This document shows, piece by piece, positions 10,908 through 23,652 of a stretch of 64,000 bases of DNA; position 1 is the stretch's first letter, and every line of letters begins with the position of its first letter. Where the stretch lies: contig NZ_LITM01000004.1 in NCBI RefSeq assembly GCF_001275675.1, forward strand, positions 36,954 through 100,953, given 5' to 3'. Origin of the DNA: Lysinibacillus sp. FJAT-14745 (GTDB taxonomy: Bacteria > Bacillota > Bacilli > Bacillales_A > Planococcaceae). The position numbers and the translations under genes are program-made. The notes under the pieces were generated by a model, which was not told the origin of the DNA, ran no database searches, and was given only the letters and a program-made list of their open reading frames with translations.

Positions 10908-11150
10908 GGTTCATCACCAAAAGTTGTGGATGACTTTTGTTAAAACGTCTACTATGAAAATAAGTTGATTGGAGTGGAGGCTGGGCGACTCCTTGGGGAT
11001 TAGCGTCACAGATGAGACCCTGGAGCGAGCAACGCGAGTGAAGCGGCTCATCGGACGCCCCCAGGAAGCTCTGCTCTGCGCGAAAGCGAAGCGTCAGCGG
11101 CAAAGCGCCCAGCTGGAACGGAAATCAACCACACATTTTGGTGATGATCC
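10908..11150 (+). mobile_element. MITE-like element between purN and purH
   Basis: A 243-bp element. Its ends are imperfect inverted repeats: GGTTCATCACCAAAAGTTG at the left and the complement of GGATCATCACCAAAATGTG at the right. The flanks TGAAAATT (10900-10907) and TAAAAATT (11151-11158) match at seven of eight positions and look like a target duplication. GG-starting ends with an 8-bp AT-rich duplication resemble ISL3-family insertion sequences. The inner part (10964-11130) is a second inverted repeat. No gene inside. It lies within the pur operon without a clear terminator. Confidence 0.75.
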
Positions 11151-11172
11151 TAAAAATTAGGAGGATTTCGTT

Positions 11173-12699
11173 GTGACAAAACGTGCATTAATCAGTGTTT
11201 CCAATAAAGATGGTATTTTAGAATTTGCAAAGGAACTAGTAGCATTAGGTTATGAAATTTTATCAACTGGTGGTACGAAAAAAATGTTACAAGACAATAA
11301 TGTTGCCGTAACAGCAGTAGATGAAGTAACTAAATTCCCTGAAATTTTAGATGGTCGTGTAAAAACGTTAAATCCAATGATTCACGGTGGACTATTAGGA
11401 AAGTTTGACGATGCTTCTCATCAAGCACAAATGAATGAGCATGGAATTGAGCCAATTGAGATTGTTTGTGTCAATCTTTACCCATTCGTTGAAACAATTT
11501 CAAAGCCTAATGTAACATGGGATGATGCGATTGAAAATATTGATATCGGTGGTCCAACAATGTTACGGTCTGCAGCAAAAAACCATCAATATGTAACAGT
11601 AATTGTGGATAGCAATGACTATGCGAACGTATTAGAGGAACTTAAAGCTAATGGTGTTACGACAATTGAAACACGTCGTAAGTTAGCTGCGAAAGTTTTC
11701 CGTCACACAGCCGCTTATGATTCATATATATCAAACTATTTAACAGAAGAAGAGTTCCCAGAGAGCTTAACGATGACATATGAATTAAAACAGAACTTAC
11801 GCTATGGAGAAAATCCTCATCAAAAAGCCGCTTTCTATCAAAAACGTCTTGGCTCTGAATTCTCATTAGCTTTTGCTACGCAATTACATGGTAAAGAATT
11901 ATCATACAACAATATTCAAGACGGGAATGCCGCATTGCAAATTGTCAAAGAATTTGAAATGCCTGCAGCAGTAGCTGTAAAGCACATGAATCCTTGTGGT
12001 GTTGGAACTGGCGTAACATTAGAAGAAGCATTTGATAAAGCATATGAAGCGGACCCAACGTCTATTTTTGGTGGCATTATTGCTTTAAATATGGAAGTAG
12101 ATGCAGCGACTGCTGAAAAATTAAGCCATATCTTTTTAGAAATTATCATTGCACCAGCTTTCTCCCAAGAAGCGCTTGAAATTTTAACGAAGAAGAAAAA
12201 TATTCGCTTATTAACTATTCCTTTTGAGCAAGCAAAACAAGACAAGTTCAATGTTGTATCAGTTGAAGGTGGTCTTCTTGTACAAGAACCCGATCGCTAC
12301 GGTTTTTCAAATGCAGATATTAAAGTTGTCACAGACCGTGAACCGACAGCTCAAGAATGGGAAGCATTACAACTTGGCTGGGCGGTTGTGAAGCACGTTA
12401 AATCTAATGCTATCGTTGTGACAGATTCTCAAATGACACTTGGCGTTGGTGCTGGTCAAATGAACCGTGTTGGAGCAGCTAAAATCGCATTTGAGCAAGC
12501 GGGCGAAAAAGCAAAAGGTGCAGCACTAGCATCAGATGCATTCTTCCCAATGAGCGATACTGTAGAAGCAGCTGCAGCGGCTGGTATTACAGCCATTATT
12601 CAACCAGGTGGCTCTATCAAAGATCAGGATTCAATCGATAAAGCGAATGAATACGGCATTGCGATGGTATTCACTGGCGTACGTCATTTCAAGCACTAA
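11173..12699 (+). CDS. purH: AICAR formyltransferase / IMP cyclohydrolase
   Basis: A bifunctional last step to IMP. The N-terminal MGS-like cyclohydrolase domain (about 1-195, [19 protein letters not shown]) is followed by the AICAR transformylase domain with [11 protein letters not shown] near 265. 508 residues, normal. GTG start with TAGGAGG nine bases upstream. That ribosome site lies just outside the MITE's right-hand duplication, so the insertion left translation of purH intact. Confidence 0.96.
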   Translation: MTKRALISVSNKDGILEFAKELVALGYEILSTGGTKKMLQDNNVAVTAVDEVTKFPEILDGRVKTLNPMIHGGLLGKFDDASHQAQMNEHGIEPIEIVCVNLYPFVETISKPNVTWDDAIENIDIGGPTMLRSAAKNHQYVTVIVDSNDYANVLEELKANGVTTIETRRKLAAKVFRHTAAYDSYISNYLTEEEFPESLTMTYELKQNLRYGENPHQKAAFYQKRLGSEFSLAFATQLHGKELSYNNIQDGNAALQIVKEFEMPAAVAVKHMNPCGVGTGVTLEEAFDKAYEADPTSIFGGIIALNMEVDAATAEKLSHIFLEIIIAPAFSQEALEILTKKKNIRLLTIPFEQAKQDKFNVVSVEGGLLVQEPDRYGFSNADIKVVTDREPTAQEWEALQLGWAVVKHVKSNAIVVTDSQMTLGVGAGQMNRVGAAKIAFEQAGEKAKGAALASDAFFPMSDTVEAAAAAGITAIIQPGGSIKDQDSIDKANEYGIAMVFTGVRHFKH

Positions 12700-12713
12700 A
12701 ATATCCAAAAACT

Positions 12714-12740
12714 AGACCGAGATGGGCAACATCTCGGTCT
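12714..12740. repeat. 11-bp hairpin between purH and purD
   Basis: AGACCGAGATG (12714-12724) pairs perfectly with CATCTCGGTCT (12730-12740) around GGCAA. Only one T follows, so it is a weak terminator at best. It may tune purD expression or mark a processing point. Confidence 0.7.
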
Positions 12741-12767
12741 TACGCACAAAGAGGAGGATTCCCTAAA

Positions 12768-14024
12768 ATGAAAGTATTAGTCATTGGAAGCGGCGGTCGA
12801 GAACATGCTATCGCCAAACAATTTAGTATTTCACCATCTGTTAATAAAGTATTTGTAGCACCTGGTAATGATGGCATGAGGGGCGATGCGGAAATCGTTG
12901 CTATTAATACTATGGATTTTGCAGGTCTTGCACAATTTGCAAAAGAAAATGCAGTAGATTTAACCTTTGTAGGACCTGAGCAACCACTTGCTGAAGGCAT
13001 AGTCGATTTCTTTACTGCTCGTGGTTTACGAGTATTTGGTCCAACAAAGGTAGCGGCACAAATTGAAAGCAGTAAATCATACGCGAAAGATATTATGAAT
13101 AAATTTAATATTCCAACAGCAGCCCATGAAACATTCACTGAAGCAAATAAGGCTATAGCATATATTAAAGAGCAAGGTGCACCAATCGTTATCAAAGCAG
13201 ATGGTTTAGCTGCTGGTAAAGGCGTAGTTGTAGCCATGACTGAAGATGAAGCAATTGAAGCTGTAGAGGATATGATTGGGAACCAACGTTTTGGTGAATC
13301 ATCTTCTCGTGTTGTCATTGAAGAATTCCTAGACGGAGAAGAATTCTCCTTTATGTCATTTGTCCATAAAGGTCAGATTTATCCAATGGTCATTGCTCAA
13401 GACCATAAACGTGCTTATGATGGCGATAAAGGACCAAATACAGGTGGTATGGGAGCCTATTCACCAGTACCTCAAATCTCACAAGAAGTAGTGGATGATG
13501 CCTATAAGACTATTGTTGAACCGACCGTAAAAGGTATGGAGGCAGATGGTGTATCGTTTACAGGGATATTATATGCAGGATTGATTTTAACGAAAAATGG
13601 TCCCAAAGTGATTGAGTTTAATGCACGCTTTGGAGATCCAGAAACACAAGTAGTTTTACCACGTATGGCATCTGACTTTGGCGAATTTATGATGGCATTA
13701 ATGGATGAAAAGCCATTTGATTTGCAATGGTCTGAAGAAGCAATGCTTGGTGTAGTTATTGCTGCAGAAGGTTATCCAGGGGACGTTGAAAAAGGCAATA
13801 CATTACCTAACTTAGAGGCTCTATCAGCTTCACATGCAGTATTCCATGCAGGTACAAAGCTTGTAGATGAAAAATTTGTTGGTAATGGTGGTCGAGTTTT
13901 ATTAGTTGGAGCAAAAGCCTCCACTTTAAAAGAAGCACAAGAAAAAGTATACGCAGGCATTGCAACAGAAAAATGGAACAATTTCTTCTACCGCAAAGAT
14001 ATCGGCTGGCGTACGTTTAAATAG
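12768..14024 (+). CDS. purD: Phosphoribosylamine-glycine ligase
   Basis: An ATP-grasp enzyme that makes GAR from phosphoribosylamine and glycine. The N-terminal VLVIGSGGREHAI, the ATP-binding GLAAGKGV near residue 147, and IEFNARFGDPE near 283 fit the family. 418 residues. AGAGGAGG precedes the ATG. Last gene of the purine operon. Confidence 0.96.
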   Translation: MKVLVIGSGGREHAIAKQFSISPSVNKVFVAPGNDGMRGDAEIVAINTMDFAGLAQFAKENAVDLTFVGPEQPLAEGIVDFFTARGLRVFGPTKVAAQIESSKSYAKDIMNKFNIPTAAHETFTEANKAIAYIKEQGAPIVIKADGLAAGKGVVVAMTEDEAIEAVEDMIGNQRFGESSSRVVIEEFLDGEEFSFMSFVHKGQIYPMVIAQDHKRAYDGDKGPNTGGMGAYSPVPQISQEVVDDAYKTIVEPTVKGMEADGVSFTGILYAGLILTKNGPKVIEFNARFGDPETQVVLPRMASDFGEFMMALMDEKPFDLQWSEEAMLGVVIAAEGYPGDVEKGNTLPNLEALSASHAVFHAGTKLVDEKFVGNGGRVLLVGAKASTLKEAQEKVYAGIATEKWNNFFYRKDIGWRTFK

Positions 14025-14185
14025 TAGGGACTATATGTTTTCTGTGCGAAAGCGAAGGGAAGGCTTAATTTTAAAAGTTGAGGACAACATTTATTAAAAC
14101 ATATGCTATGTATATAAGTTGATTGGAGCGCAGCGAATCCTCGTTGTGGTAAAATGCTATACAAGTGATATTACTAATAAATTTT
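14025..14185. other. Intergenic region with a truncated repeat fragment
   Basis: No gene seen. Bases 14091-14130 (ATTAAAACATATGCTATGTA and on to AGTTGATTGGAGC) copy the inner 5' segment of the MITE family and then diverge, so this is a cut-down copy. No strong intrinsic terminator for purD is visible before the next element. Confidence 0.6.
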
Positions 14186-14490
14186 GGTCCATCATCGTAA
14201 TCTAGAGATGCCATTTTGTTAAAACGTATACCATGCAAATAGTTGATTGTAGTGGAGGCTGGGCGACTCCTCGGGGATCAGCGATAGGGGAACGAAGGCT
14301 AAAAGCATCACGTCCTGTGATAACGCCTTCGTGACCAACATCCTGTCGGCCCGAGACCCTGGAGCGAGCAAAGCGAGTGAAGCGGCTCATCGGACGCCCC
14401 CAGGAAGCTCTGCTCTGCGCGAAAGCGAAGCGTCAGCGGCAAAGCGCCCAGCCGGAACGGAAATCAACCCTACGCTATGGTGATAAACTT
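14186..14490 (+). mobile_element. MITE-like element carrying one structured module
   Basis: Degenerate left end GGTCCATCATCG and right end ending GGTGATAAACTT. The core reads GTTGATTGTAGTGGAGGC through GCCGGAACGGAAATCAACC. A structured module (14283-14354) is inserted where the purN-purH copy reads simply GCGTCACAGATGAG. No clear target duplication remains. Confidence 0.7.
14283..14354 (+). repeat. Three-stem structured module, copy a
   Basis: Stem A ACGAAGGC (14292-14299) with GCCTTCGT (14325-14332); stem B ATCAC (14307-14311) with GTGAT (14317-14321) around GTCCT; stem C CCAAC (14335-14339) with GTCGG (one mismatch). Linkers TAAAA, AAC and GACC recur in the other copies. Confidence 0.7.
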
Positions 14491-14567
14491 TTATGTACCT
14501 GATTTAAATATTTTTATCATGCAATGAAACTTCTTATTGTTTTCAAACGTATGATTAAAAAGGGTGA

Positions 14568-14599
14568 GAGCCGTCTCAACAATACAGTTGAGACGGCTC
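14568..14599 (-). terminator. Terminator after the YgaP-like gene
   Basis: A 13-bp perfect stem, GAGCCGTCTCAAC with GTTGAGACGGCTC around six bases. Read on the minus strand it is followed by TCACCC and TTTTT, right after the stop of the gene at 14606. Confidence 0.8.
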
Positions 14600-14605
14600 C
14601 TTTGA

Positions 14606-15046
14606 CTAAGAAGGATTTTGTGTTTTATTTGTAGAATTTTTACTTTCTGAGGAATTTTGATTTGAAGTGCTGGAGTCAGATTGCTTTGACGCAGTTGCGT
14701 TTGATCCTGACATATTTCCAGATATAGCAGAGGAGAAATCCTTCATGAGTTTATCGATTTGTTCAGATGACATAGAATTTTGACCACTGAACATACTTTG
14801 CATAGATGCGTTGCTATTATCGTTGTTCATAGCACCTTGCATGCTAGAGCCTAGTAAAGCTTTAGTTGGGCAATACTTAAAGATACCCTCAGCCATTTTC
14901 ATGGCACCAAAAGCAATCATCAATCGACCTGCCGTACAGTTAGGATTTCTTGAGACCTTAGCGATACCAAATGCCGTCATACTTGTACCCATGGCAAAGC
15001 GACAAAAGGCATTTTTTTCGCTTAAATTCGTTTCTTGCATCATCAT
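14606..15046 (-). CDS. YgaP-like transmembrane domain (DUF2892) protein
   Basis: 146 residues from the ATG at 15046, chosen because AAAGGAGG ends four bases upstream; the next ATG at 15043 is equally possible. Residues about 12-65 (FCRFAMGTSMTAFGIAKVSR, then TAGRLMIAFGAMKMAEGIFK) form two hydrophobic helices of the YgaP/DUF2892 type, with conserved cysteines. The tail (about 70-146) is low-complexity, rich in Ser, Asn, Gln and Met, probably disordered. A likely small membrane protein; function unknown. Opposite in direction to its neighbours. Confidence 0.7.
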   Translation of the reverse strand: MMMQETNLSEKNAFCRFAMGTSMTAFGIAKVSRNPNCTAGRLMIAFGAMKMAEGIFKYCPTKALLGSSMQGAMNNDNSNASMQSMFSGQNSMSSEQIDKLMKDFSSAISGNMSGSNATASKQSDSSTSNQNSSESKNSTNKTQNPS

Positions 15047-15243
15047 ATTTCCTCCTTTAGTCATTGTGGGAAAAATAAAGCGGGGTGCACTTTGCTTTAT
15101 GAAAGTGCTGTGTTACGATTGAAACAAGATGTTTGCATAAAGCACTAATTTTATGAAAAAAAGCGTTTATGCAGTAGTAGTATGTGATTTCGCGTAGGAT
15201 TTACACAATGAAATTTTACGTAATTTAGGAAGGGGCGAATAGA

Positions 15244-16965
15244 ATGGATCCAGTATGGAAAATTACAGAATTACGTCAGCAATTAGCTGTTATAGATGGA
15301 AAAAAAGCACCGGATATTGTATTGAAAAATGCTCGTTATTTACATAGCATGCTCAAACAATGGATAGTAGGGAACATTTGGATTTTAGGAGATCGGATTG
15401 TCTATGCTGGTGATAGAATGCCTCCGTTATTAGAAGGGACAGAGGTGGTCGATTGTACGAATAAAACAATTGTACCAGGATATATTGAGCCACATGTTCA
15501 TCCGTTCCAGCTATACCATCCGCAGTCTTTTGCTGATTTTTGTGGACAGCTAGGAACTACAACTTTTATTTCAGATAATTTAAGCTTCGTTTTATCTTTA
15601 GAAAATAAGAAAGCGTTTTCAATATTAGATAATTTGAAAGAGCTACCGTTTTCATTTTATTGGTGGACTCGTTTTGATTCGCAAACTGAAATGGAACAAG
15701 AGGAAGAGATTTTTTCTAATACGTCCATTTTAGAATGGCTAGAACGAGAGGATGTTTTACTTGGAGGAGAATTAACCGGCTGGCCAAAGTTGTTACATGG
15801 AGATGACCAAATGCTCTATCGCATGCAAATGGCTAAGGGCAAAGGTAAAAAAATAGAAGGGCACTTCCCTGGTGCATCAGAGCGAACTTTAGCACGTATG
15901 AAGCTACTTGGTGCAGATGGTGATCATGAAGCTATGACAGTGGAAGAAGTAGAGCGACGTATTATGCAAGGATATGCAGTAACGCTGCGTCATTCTTCAA
16001 TACGTCCAGACTTACCACATCTATTAAAGGGAATAGTCGAAAAAGAGCTACCTATTTTTGATCATTTAATGATGACAACAGATGGCTCACCGCCTTCTTT
16101 TCATGAGGATGGCGTGATGGATAAATGTATCCAAGTAGCCTTAGATGCAGGTGTAGCACCAATAGATGCTTATCAAATGGCTTCCTATAATGTGGCACGT
16201 TATTATAATATGTCCAATTTACATGGCTTTATCGCAACGGGTCGATTTGCTTCACTAAATATTTTACAAGATGAATGGCACCCAGTTCCTGAGAGCGTAC
16301 TATCGAAGGGCGTTTGGTTAAAACGTGATGAAGAGCAAGTGCAAAAACTTGCTGCAATTGACTATTCAGCGTTACCTGCATTTGATTTAGATTTTTCATT
16401 AACGTCTCATGATTTTCAATTCTCGATGCCTTTTGGAATTGAGTTAGTAAATGATGTTATTACGAAACCATATAACTCATTAATTACAAGAGAAGGACAA
16501 CTTGCAGATCATGATGAATGCTATTTAATGCTCATTAATAGAGCTGGTAATTGGCATGTTAACACGATGATTAAAGGTTTTGCTACTAGTGTTCAAGGCT
16601 TTGCCTCATCTTATTCGAATACAGGCGATATTTTGCTAATCGGAAAAAATAAAGATGATATGATCAAAGCCTTTGAAGAAATGAAGGCAATGCGTGGTGG
16701 TATTGTACTTGTTGAAAAAGGTGAAGTAATTGCTACTGTTCCTTTAACAATTGGCGGTTTTTTATATGATGGTGATGTTAAGGAGCTAACTGAAAAAGAG
16801 AAGTTCTTAAAACAAGCATTAGCGGAACGTGGGTACCACTTAGGGGACGTAATTTATTCTTTACTATTCTTACAATCGACACATTTACCATATATCCGTA
16901 TAACACCAAAAGGGATTTTTGATGTTATGAAGAATAAGTTATTATTACCAGCAGTGATGCGCTAG
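15244..16965 (+). CDS. yerA: YerA-like adenine deaminase family protein
   Basis: A 573-residue amidohydrolase-superfamily protein in the place held by yerA in B. subtilis. PGYIEPHVHPFQ (about 79-90) supplies the first metal-binding histidines, EGHFPGA (about 206) a further one, and the C-terminal half resembles the adenine deaminase AdeC domain. The expected reaction is adenine to hypoxanthine plus ammonia, but YerA-type proteins are divergent and activity is not certain. AGGAAGGGGCGA precedes the ATG. Next to the purine operon, which suits a purine salvage role. Confidence 0.8.
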   Translation: MDPVWKITELRQQLAVIDGKKAPDIVLKNARYLHSMLKQWIVGNIWILGDRIVYAGDRMPPLLEGTEVVDCTNKTIVPGYIEPHVHPFQLYHPQSFADFCGQLGTTTFISDNLSFVLSLENKKAFSILDNLKELPFSFYWWTRFDSQTEMEQEEEIFSNTSILEWLEREDVLLGGELTGWPKLLHGDDQMLYRMQMAKGKGKKIEGHFPGASERTLARMKLLGADGDHEAMTVEEVERRIMQGYAVTLRHSSIRPDLPHLLKGIVEKELPIFDHLMMTTDGSPPSFHEDGVMDKCIQVALDAGVAPIDAYQMASYNVARYYNMSNLHGFIATGRFASLNILQDEWHPVPESVLSKGVWLKRDEEQVQKLAAIDYSALPAFDLDFSLTSHDFQFSMPFGIELVNDVITKPYNSLITREGQLADHDECYLMLINRAGNWHVNTMIKGFATSVQGFASSYSNTGDILLIGKNKDDMIKAFEEMKAMRGGIVLVEKGEVIATVPLTIGGFLYDGDVKELTEKEKFLKQALAERGYHLGDVIYSLLFLQSTHLPYIRITPKGIFDVMKNKLLLPAVMR

Positions 16966-17006
16966 TTGATTTCCGTATGGTAGATGTAATTGATAAAAGG
17001 AGAGTA

Positions 17007-18068
17007 ATGCTTGTGTTCAATTCGAAGAAACTATTTATCGCAATGGCTTTTAGCACCTTATTGATTGGAGGATGTTCAAAAGATACGTCGGAAGTGAAGG
17101 AAGATGATACGAACAAGGTTGATGATGGAACTGCTATTGAAGAGCCTGTTCAAAAAGGGGCATATGTTGCTCCTTTAACAGGTGAAGCTGTGAAGGAAGA
17201 AATTACGCAACGACCAATTATTGTTACCGTTAATAATCATCCGAAAGCACGTCCGCAATCAGGATTAGAAGCGGCAGATATCATTTATGAAATGCTGGCA
17301 GAAGGCAATGTTACGCGTTTATTAGCAGTTTATCAAAGTGAACTGCCAGAAAATGTGGGGCCAGTTCGTAGTGCTCGATCTTATTTTGTTGATCTTGCGA
17401 AAGGCTTTGATGCATTTTATGTAGCACATGGCTATAGCCCAGAGGCAAAATCGATGCTTACTAATAATGTAGTTGACAATATAAATGGCATGGAATATGA
17501 TGGTACACTTTTTAAACGATCAAAAGACCGTGTTGCTCCACACAACTCGTATATTACGTCTGAAAATATATTAAATGGAGCGAAAAAAGTAGGTGCTTCA
17601 ATGAGTTACCATGAAAAAGTACATGAGGCTTTTTATGAACCCGATGAACGTGGTAAAATAGGCAATGAAATAAGTCGAGTTGACATTTACTACGGAAACA
17701 GTGAGTATTTCCATAATTCATATTTGTATGATAAGCAAAGTAATCGTTATGGACGACAATCGGCTGGCGTTGACACAAAGGATATGTTAACAGGCGACAC
17801 GTTATCATTTGCAAATGTTCTATTTTTTGAAATGAAACATCGAACGATTGATAATGAGGGGCGCCAAGATATTGATTTAACCTCTGGTGGAAATGCGTAT
17901 GTATTTCAAAATGGCTATATGAGAGAAGTCAAATGGGCGAATATTGATGGAATACCAACGGCTGTAGAAGAGTCTGGGGAGCTTGTGAAGCTAGTACCAG
18001 GGAAGTCTTGGGTTCATTTCGTGCCAACTTCACCAGGGTTAAAAGCAATGGTGAAAACGCAGCCTTAA
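17007..18068 (+). CDS. yerB: DUF3048 lipoprotein YerB
   Basis: 353 residues from the ATG at 17007 (AAAAGGAG upstream). The N-terminus KKLFIAMAFSTLLIGGC is a lipoprotein signal with a lipobox ending at Cys23. An acidic linker follows, then the DUF3048 domains beginning near APLTGEAVKEEITQRPIIVT. Expected outer face of the membrane. Function not established. It follows yerA by 41 bp and leads into yerC by 15 bp. Confidence 0.85.
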   Translation: MLVFNSKKLFIAMAFSTLLIGGCSKDTSEVKEDDTNKVDDGTAIEEPVQKGAYVAPLTGEAVKEEITQRPIIVTVNNHPKARPQSGLEAADIIYEMLAEGNVTRLLAVYQSELPENVGPVRSARSYFVDLAKGFDAFYVAHGYSPEAKSMLTNNVVDNINGMEYDGTLFKRSKDRVAPHNSYITSENILNGAKKVGASMSYHEKVHEAFYEPDERGKIGNEISRVDIYYGNSEYFHNSYLYDKQSNRYGRQSAGVDTKDMLTGDTLSFANVLFFEMKHRTIDNEGRQDIDLTSGGNAYVFQNGYMREVKWANIDGIPTAVEESGELVKLVPGKSWVHFVPTSPGLKAMVKTQP

Positions 18069-18083
18069 AGGGAGGAAGATTGC

Positions 18084-18404
18084 ATGCAAATCGAAAAAAT
18101 TCGAGGGCATCAAACAGATCAATTATTTAAAGCGGTGTTAGAGCTGAAAGACATCGAAGAATGTTATAAGTTTTTTGATGATTTATGTACGATTAGTGAA
18201 ATTCAATCGCTGGCACAACGCTTTGAGGTTGCGCATTTACTACGTTTAAAGAAAACCTACGAATCCATTAAAAAGGAAACAGGTGCAAGTACAGCAACTA
18301 TTTCGCGTGTACGTCGTTGCTTTGATTATGGGAACGATACATATGATGAAATGTTAGGTCGTTTGTATCCAGATGAAAAGCCATTTCAAGCACCAAAAGA
18401 ATAG
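18084..18404 (+). CDS. yerC: YerC/YecD family TrpR-related DNA-binding protein
   Basis: A 106-residue helical protein of the TrpR-like superfamily. The HTH is in residues 36-75 (SEIQSLAQRFEVAHLL, then KKETGASTATISRVRRC). Likely a transcription regulator; its targets are not evident from the sequence. GGGAGGAAG ribosome site. A terminator follows, so it closes the yerABC unit. Confidence 0.88.
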   Translation: MQIEKIRGHQTDQLFKAVLELKDIEECYKFFDDLCTISEIQSLAQRFEVAHLLRLKKTYESIKKETGASTATISRVRRCFDYGNDTYDEMLGRLYPDEKPFQAPKE

Positions 18405-18413
18405 TAGGTAAAG

Positions 18414-18453
18414 AGGCTGGGTAGAGTTTTTACCCAGTCTTTTTCATTTTTTT
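18414..18453 (+). terminator. Terminator after yerC
   Basis: AGGCTGGGTA (18414-18423) pairs with TACCCAGTCT (18431-18440, one G-T pair), followed by TTTTCATTTTTTT. Confidence 0.88.
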
Positions 18454-18514
18454 GTAGACAGTCATAAGCTATACTTGTAAACGAATAGATAGAAAATGAT
18501 AGGTGGTAAAATAG

Positions 18515-19204
18515 ATGGATTATTTAGAATGGAGACACGTGTTCAAGTTAGACCCAGCTAAAGATATTTCAGATGAGGCACTAGAAAAAATTTGTGAATC
18601 AGGTACAGATGTTATTATAGTTGGCGGAACAGACGGAGTAACTTTAGATGGTGTATTAGATTTACTCGTTCGTGTAAGACGCTTTGAAGTACCAATAGCG
18701 CTCGAAATTTCTGCGATTGATTCAGTAACACCAGGTTATGACTATTATTTCATTCCAACCGTGTTGAATAGTGATGACCCAAAGTGGATTAAAAATCTAC
18801 ACCATGAAGCAATTAAGGAATATGGAGATATTATGGTGTGGGAAGAATTAGTCGCTGAAGGTTATTGTATATTAAACCCGAATTGTAAAGTAGCGGAAGT
18901 AACGAATGCGAAAACTGATTTATCCATAGATGATGTCGTTGCCTACGCACGTATGGCTGAAAATTTCTTTAGACTACCTGTATTTTATATAGAGTATAGC
19001 GGTACTTATGGTGATATTGAGGTTGTAAGTGCAGTGAAAAATGAACTGAAAAATACGCGACTGTTTTATGGTGGCGGCATTACATCTGCTAAGCAAGCAG
19101 CGGAAATGGCAAAATATGCAGATACAGTAGTAGTTGGTAATATTATTTACGAAGATTTAAAAGCTGCACTTGCGACTGTTAAGGCTGTAAAAAATAATAT
19201 ATAA
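18515..19204 (+). CDS. pcrB: Heptaprenylglyceryl phosphate synthase
   Basis: A (beta/alpha)8 prenyltransferase joining heptaprenyl diphosphate to glycerol-1-phosphate. 229 residues. [13 protein letters not shown] at the start, [10 protein letters not shown] near 35, the [10 protein letters not shown] segment near 158 and YGGGITS near 187 are family features. GGTGG precedes the ATG. The downstream pcrA is the usual neighbour. Confidence 0.93.
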   Translation: MDYLEWRHVFKLDPAKDISDEALEKICESGTDVIIVGGTDGVTLDGVLDLLVRVRRFEVPIALEISAIDSVTPGYDYYFIPTVLNSDDPKWIKNLHHEAIKEYGDIMVWEELVAEGYCILNPNCKVAEVTNAKTDLSIDDVVAYARMAENFFRLPVFYIEYSGTYGDIEVVSAVKNELKNTRLFYGGGITSAKQAAEMAKYADTVVVGNIIYEDLKAALATVKAVKNNI

Positions 19205-19236
19205 TCTAAGAACAAATGTTTGTAAGGCGGTGCGAA

Positions 19237-21489
19237 ATGGAACAGTTAACGAAAAACTTATTAGCAGGTATGAACCCTGAGCAGGAAAAAGCAGTCAAAA
19301 CAACTGAAGGACCACTTCTAATTATGGCGGGTGCTGGATCAGGGAAGACTCGAGTATTAACACATCGTATTGCATACTTAGTAATCGAAAAAGAAGTCTA
19401 TCCATCAAAGATTTTAGCAATTACGTTTACAAATAAAGCTGCACGTGAAATGCGTGAGCGTATAGATGGCATTCTCGGTAACGGAACTGGCGATAGTATG
19501 TGGGTATCGACATTCCACTCGATGTGTGTGCGTATTTTACGACGCAATATTGAACAGCTTGGGATATCACGCAACTTTTCAATTTTAGATTCTACTGATC
19601 AGCTATCAGTTATTAAAAATGTTATGAAGGATGAAAATATTGACACTAAACGTTTTGAACCTCGTGCGATTTTAAATGCGATTAGTTCAGCAAAAAACGA
19701 ATGTAAAACTGCGGACGATTATGCAGGTCAAATCAATGAAAACAATCCTTACGAAAAAACGATTGCCCGTGTTTATAAAGGTTATGAAAAAAGACTACGC
19801 CGCAATCAATCACTCGATTTTGATGATTTAATAATGACAACTATTACATTATTTAAGCGTGTACCAGAAGTGCTTGAATACTATCAAAATAAATTTCAAT
19901 ATATTCATGTGGATGAATATCAAGATACGAATAAATCTCAATATATACTCGTTCAGCTCCTTGCTAAGAAATTCAAAAATATTTGTGTTGTAGGTGATTC
20001 AGACCAATCGATTTATCGATGGCGTGGTGCGGACATTGGCAATATTCTTTCATTCGAAAAGGATTATCCAGATGCTAAGGCCATTATGCTTGAGCAAAAT
20101 TATCGTTCAACAAGACGCATCCTACAAGCGGCAAATGACGTCATTCAAAATAATACAACACGTTATCCAAAAGAACTGCGTACAGAAAATGCAGAAGGTG
20201 AAAGAATCGTATTGTACAAAGCGTATAACGAGCAAGAGGAAGCGCAATTCGTTGTACAAACAATCCAACAGCTTATTCAAAAAGAAAATCGTTCGTTTGA
20301 TGACTTTGCGATACTATATCGTACAAATGCTCAGTCCCGTGTGATGGAGGAAGTGCTTGTTAAGTCCAATATGGCTTATCAAATAGTTGGTGGTACTAAG
20401 TTCTATGATCGTAAAGAGATTAAGGATTTACTTGCCTACTTGCGCCTTATTGCCAATAATGATGATGATTTATCACTCGCACGTATTATTAATGAGCCGA
20501 AGCGTAGTATAGGTGCAACTTCCTTTGAAAAAATGGCGCGCTATGCGATTGAACAAGAACGCTCTATTTTTGATGCAATGAATGATCTTGTGTTCATGGG
20601 TCTTTCAGGGAAGGCTGCTAATTCAGCTGAGCAATTTTATGCAATGATTAAAGGCTTTACAGAGATGCAAGAGTATTTATCGGTGACAGAAATTGTAGAG
20701 CAGGTTATTGACAAATCTGGTTATCGTGCAATGCTTCAAAACGAAAAGACGATTGAAGCGGAAAGCCGATTAGAAAATATTGAAGAGTTTTTATCAGTAA
20801 CAAAGGCTTTTGAAGAACGCAGTGATGATAAGAGCTTAATTGCCTTTTTAACAGATTTAGCGCTAATTGCAGATATTGATGCTCTTGATAAAGATGATAC
20901 ATCGAAGGGCAACATTATTTTAATGACGATGCATGCCGCAAAGGGCTTAGAATTCCCTGTCGTCTTTATCATTGGAATGGAGGAAAATATCTTCCCGCAT
21001 TCTCGTTCACTTGATGATATGGATGAAATGGAAGAAGAAAGAAGATTAATGTATGTTGGCGTGACACGTGCAGAGGAACGTTTATATTTAACGAGTGCAC
21101 AAAGTCGTACGATTTTTGGTCGTTTTAGTTATAACAATGTCTCACGTTTCTTAGGTGAAATTTCGGAGGATATTACAGAATCAATATCCAAAGGTGGTTC
21201 GAAGCCCGAGGTTCCGTTTGCCTCTAGTAATCGTTCTGCAGGCGGCTATCAAAAACGTACACTTGGAGAAGTTCAGAAAACACAGCCTGCAACAGCTCGT
21301 TTACAAACAACTGGTGGAGACCAATTTGGCTGGAAGGCTGGAGACAAAGCGATCCATAAAAAATGGGGAACAGGTATGGTTGTTAGTGTAAAAGGTGAGG
21401 GTGATAGTACAGAGCTTGATATTGCCTTTCCACAACCTATTGGTATAAAGCGATTACTAGCACAATTTGCACCTATTGAAAAAGGGTGA
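19237..21489 (+). CDS. pcrA: ATP-dependent DNA helicase PcrA
   Basis: A UvrD/Rep-type superfamily 1 3'-5' helicase used in repair, rolling-circle replication and clearing of stalled complexes. The ATG at 19237 is preferred to 19216 because AAGGCGG lies just before it. Walker A is [10 protein letters not shown] near residue 31, the motif II region is DEYQDTN near 224, and motif VI includes [13 protein letters not shown] near 605. The C-terminal tail (about 690-750, [20 protein letters not shown]) is the Tudor-like RNA polymerase-binding domain. 750 residues. Confidence 0.96.
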   Translation: MEQLTKNLLAGMNPEQEKAVKTTEGPLLIMAGAGSGKTRVLTHRIAYLVIEKEVYPSKILAITFTNKAAREMRERIDGILGNGTGDSMWVSTFHSMCVRILRRNIEQLGISRNFSILDSTDQLSVIKNVMKDENIDTKRFEPRAILNAISSAKNECKTADDYAGQINENNPYEKTIARVYKGYEKRLRRNQSLDFDDLIMTTITLFKRVPEVLEYYQNKFQYIHVDEYQDTNKSQYILVQLLAKKFKNICVVGDSDQSIYRWRGADIGNILSFEKDYPDAKAIMLEQNYRSTRRILQAANDVIQNNTTRYPKELRTENAEGERIVLYKAYNEQEEAQFVVQTIQQLIQKENRSFDDFAILYRTNAQSRVMEEVLVKSNMAYQIVGGTKFYDRKEIKDLLAYLRLIANNDDDLSLARIINEPKRSIGATSFEKMARYAIEQERSIFDAMNDLVFMGLSGKAANSAEQFYAMIKGFTEMQEYLSVTEIVEQVIDKSGYRAMLQNEKTIEAESRLENIEEFLSVTKAFEERSDDKSLIAFLTDLALIADIDALDKDDTSKGNIILMTMHAAKGLEFPVVFIIGMEENIFPHSRSLDDMDEMEEERRLMYVGVTRAEERLYLTSAQSRTIFGRFSYNNVSRFLGEISEDITESISKGGSKPEVPFASSNRSAGGYQKRTLGEVQKTQPATARLQTTGGDQFGWKAGDKAIHKKWGTGMVVSVKGEGDSTELDIAFPQPIGIKRLLAQFAPIEKG

Positions 21490-21503
21490 GCGGGGGAACT
21501 TAA

Positions 21504-23510
<2,007 letters not shown>

Positions 23511-23560
23511 TGGATAAAAGCAAAGCTAAAGTATGATGATTTGTCCTAGCCACTTGGTGG

Positions 23561-23583
23561 AGGCATTTTATAAATGTCTCCTT
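23561..23583 (+). terminator. Possible weak terminator after ligA
   Basis: GGAGGCATTT and AAATGTCTCC form a stem with one G-T pair, followed by TTCTGTCT. The tail is a poor U-tract, so termination may be partial before camS. Confidence 0.4.
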
Positions 23584-23652
23584 CTGTCTACAGGTAGGGT
23601 CTGAACAATTCATCGAGCAGAATTTGATTTTCAGTAAAGGAGTACAAATATA

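Noticed and set aside
10969-11160. ORFs on both strands across the purN-purH gap
   Set aside because: They cover the MITE core and have no ribosome sites.
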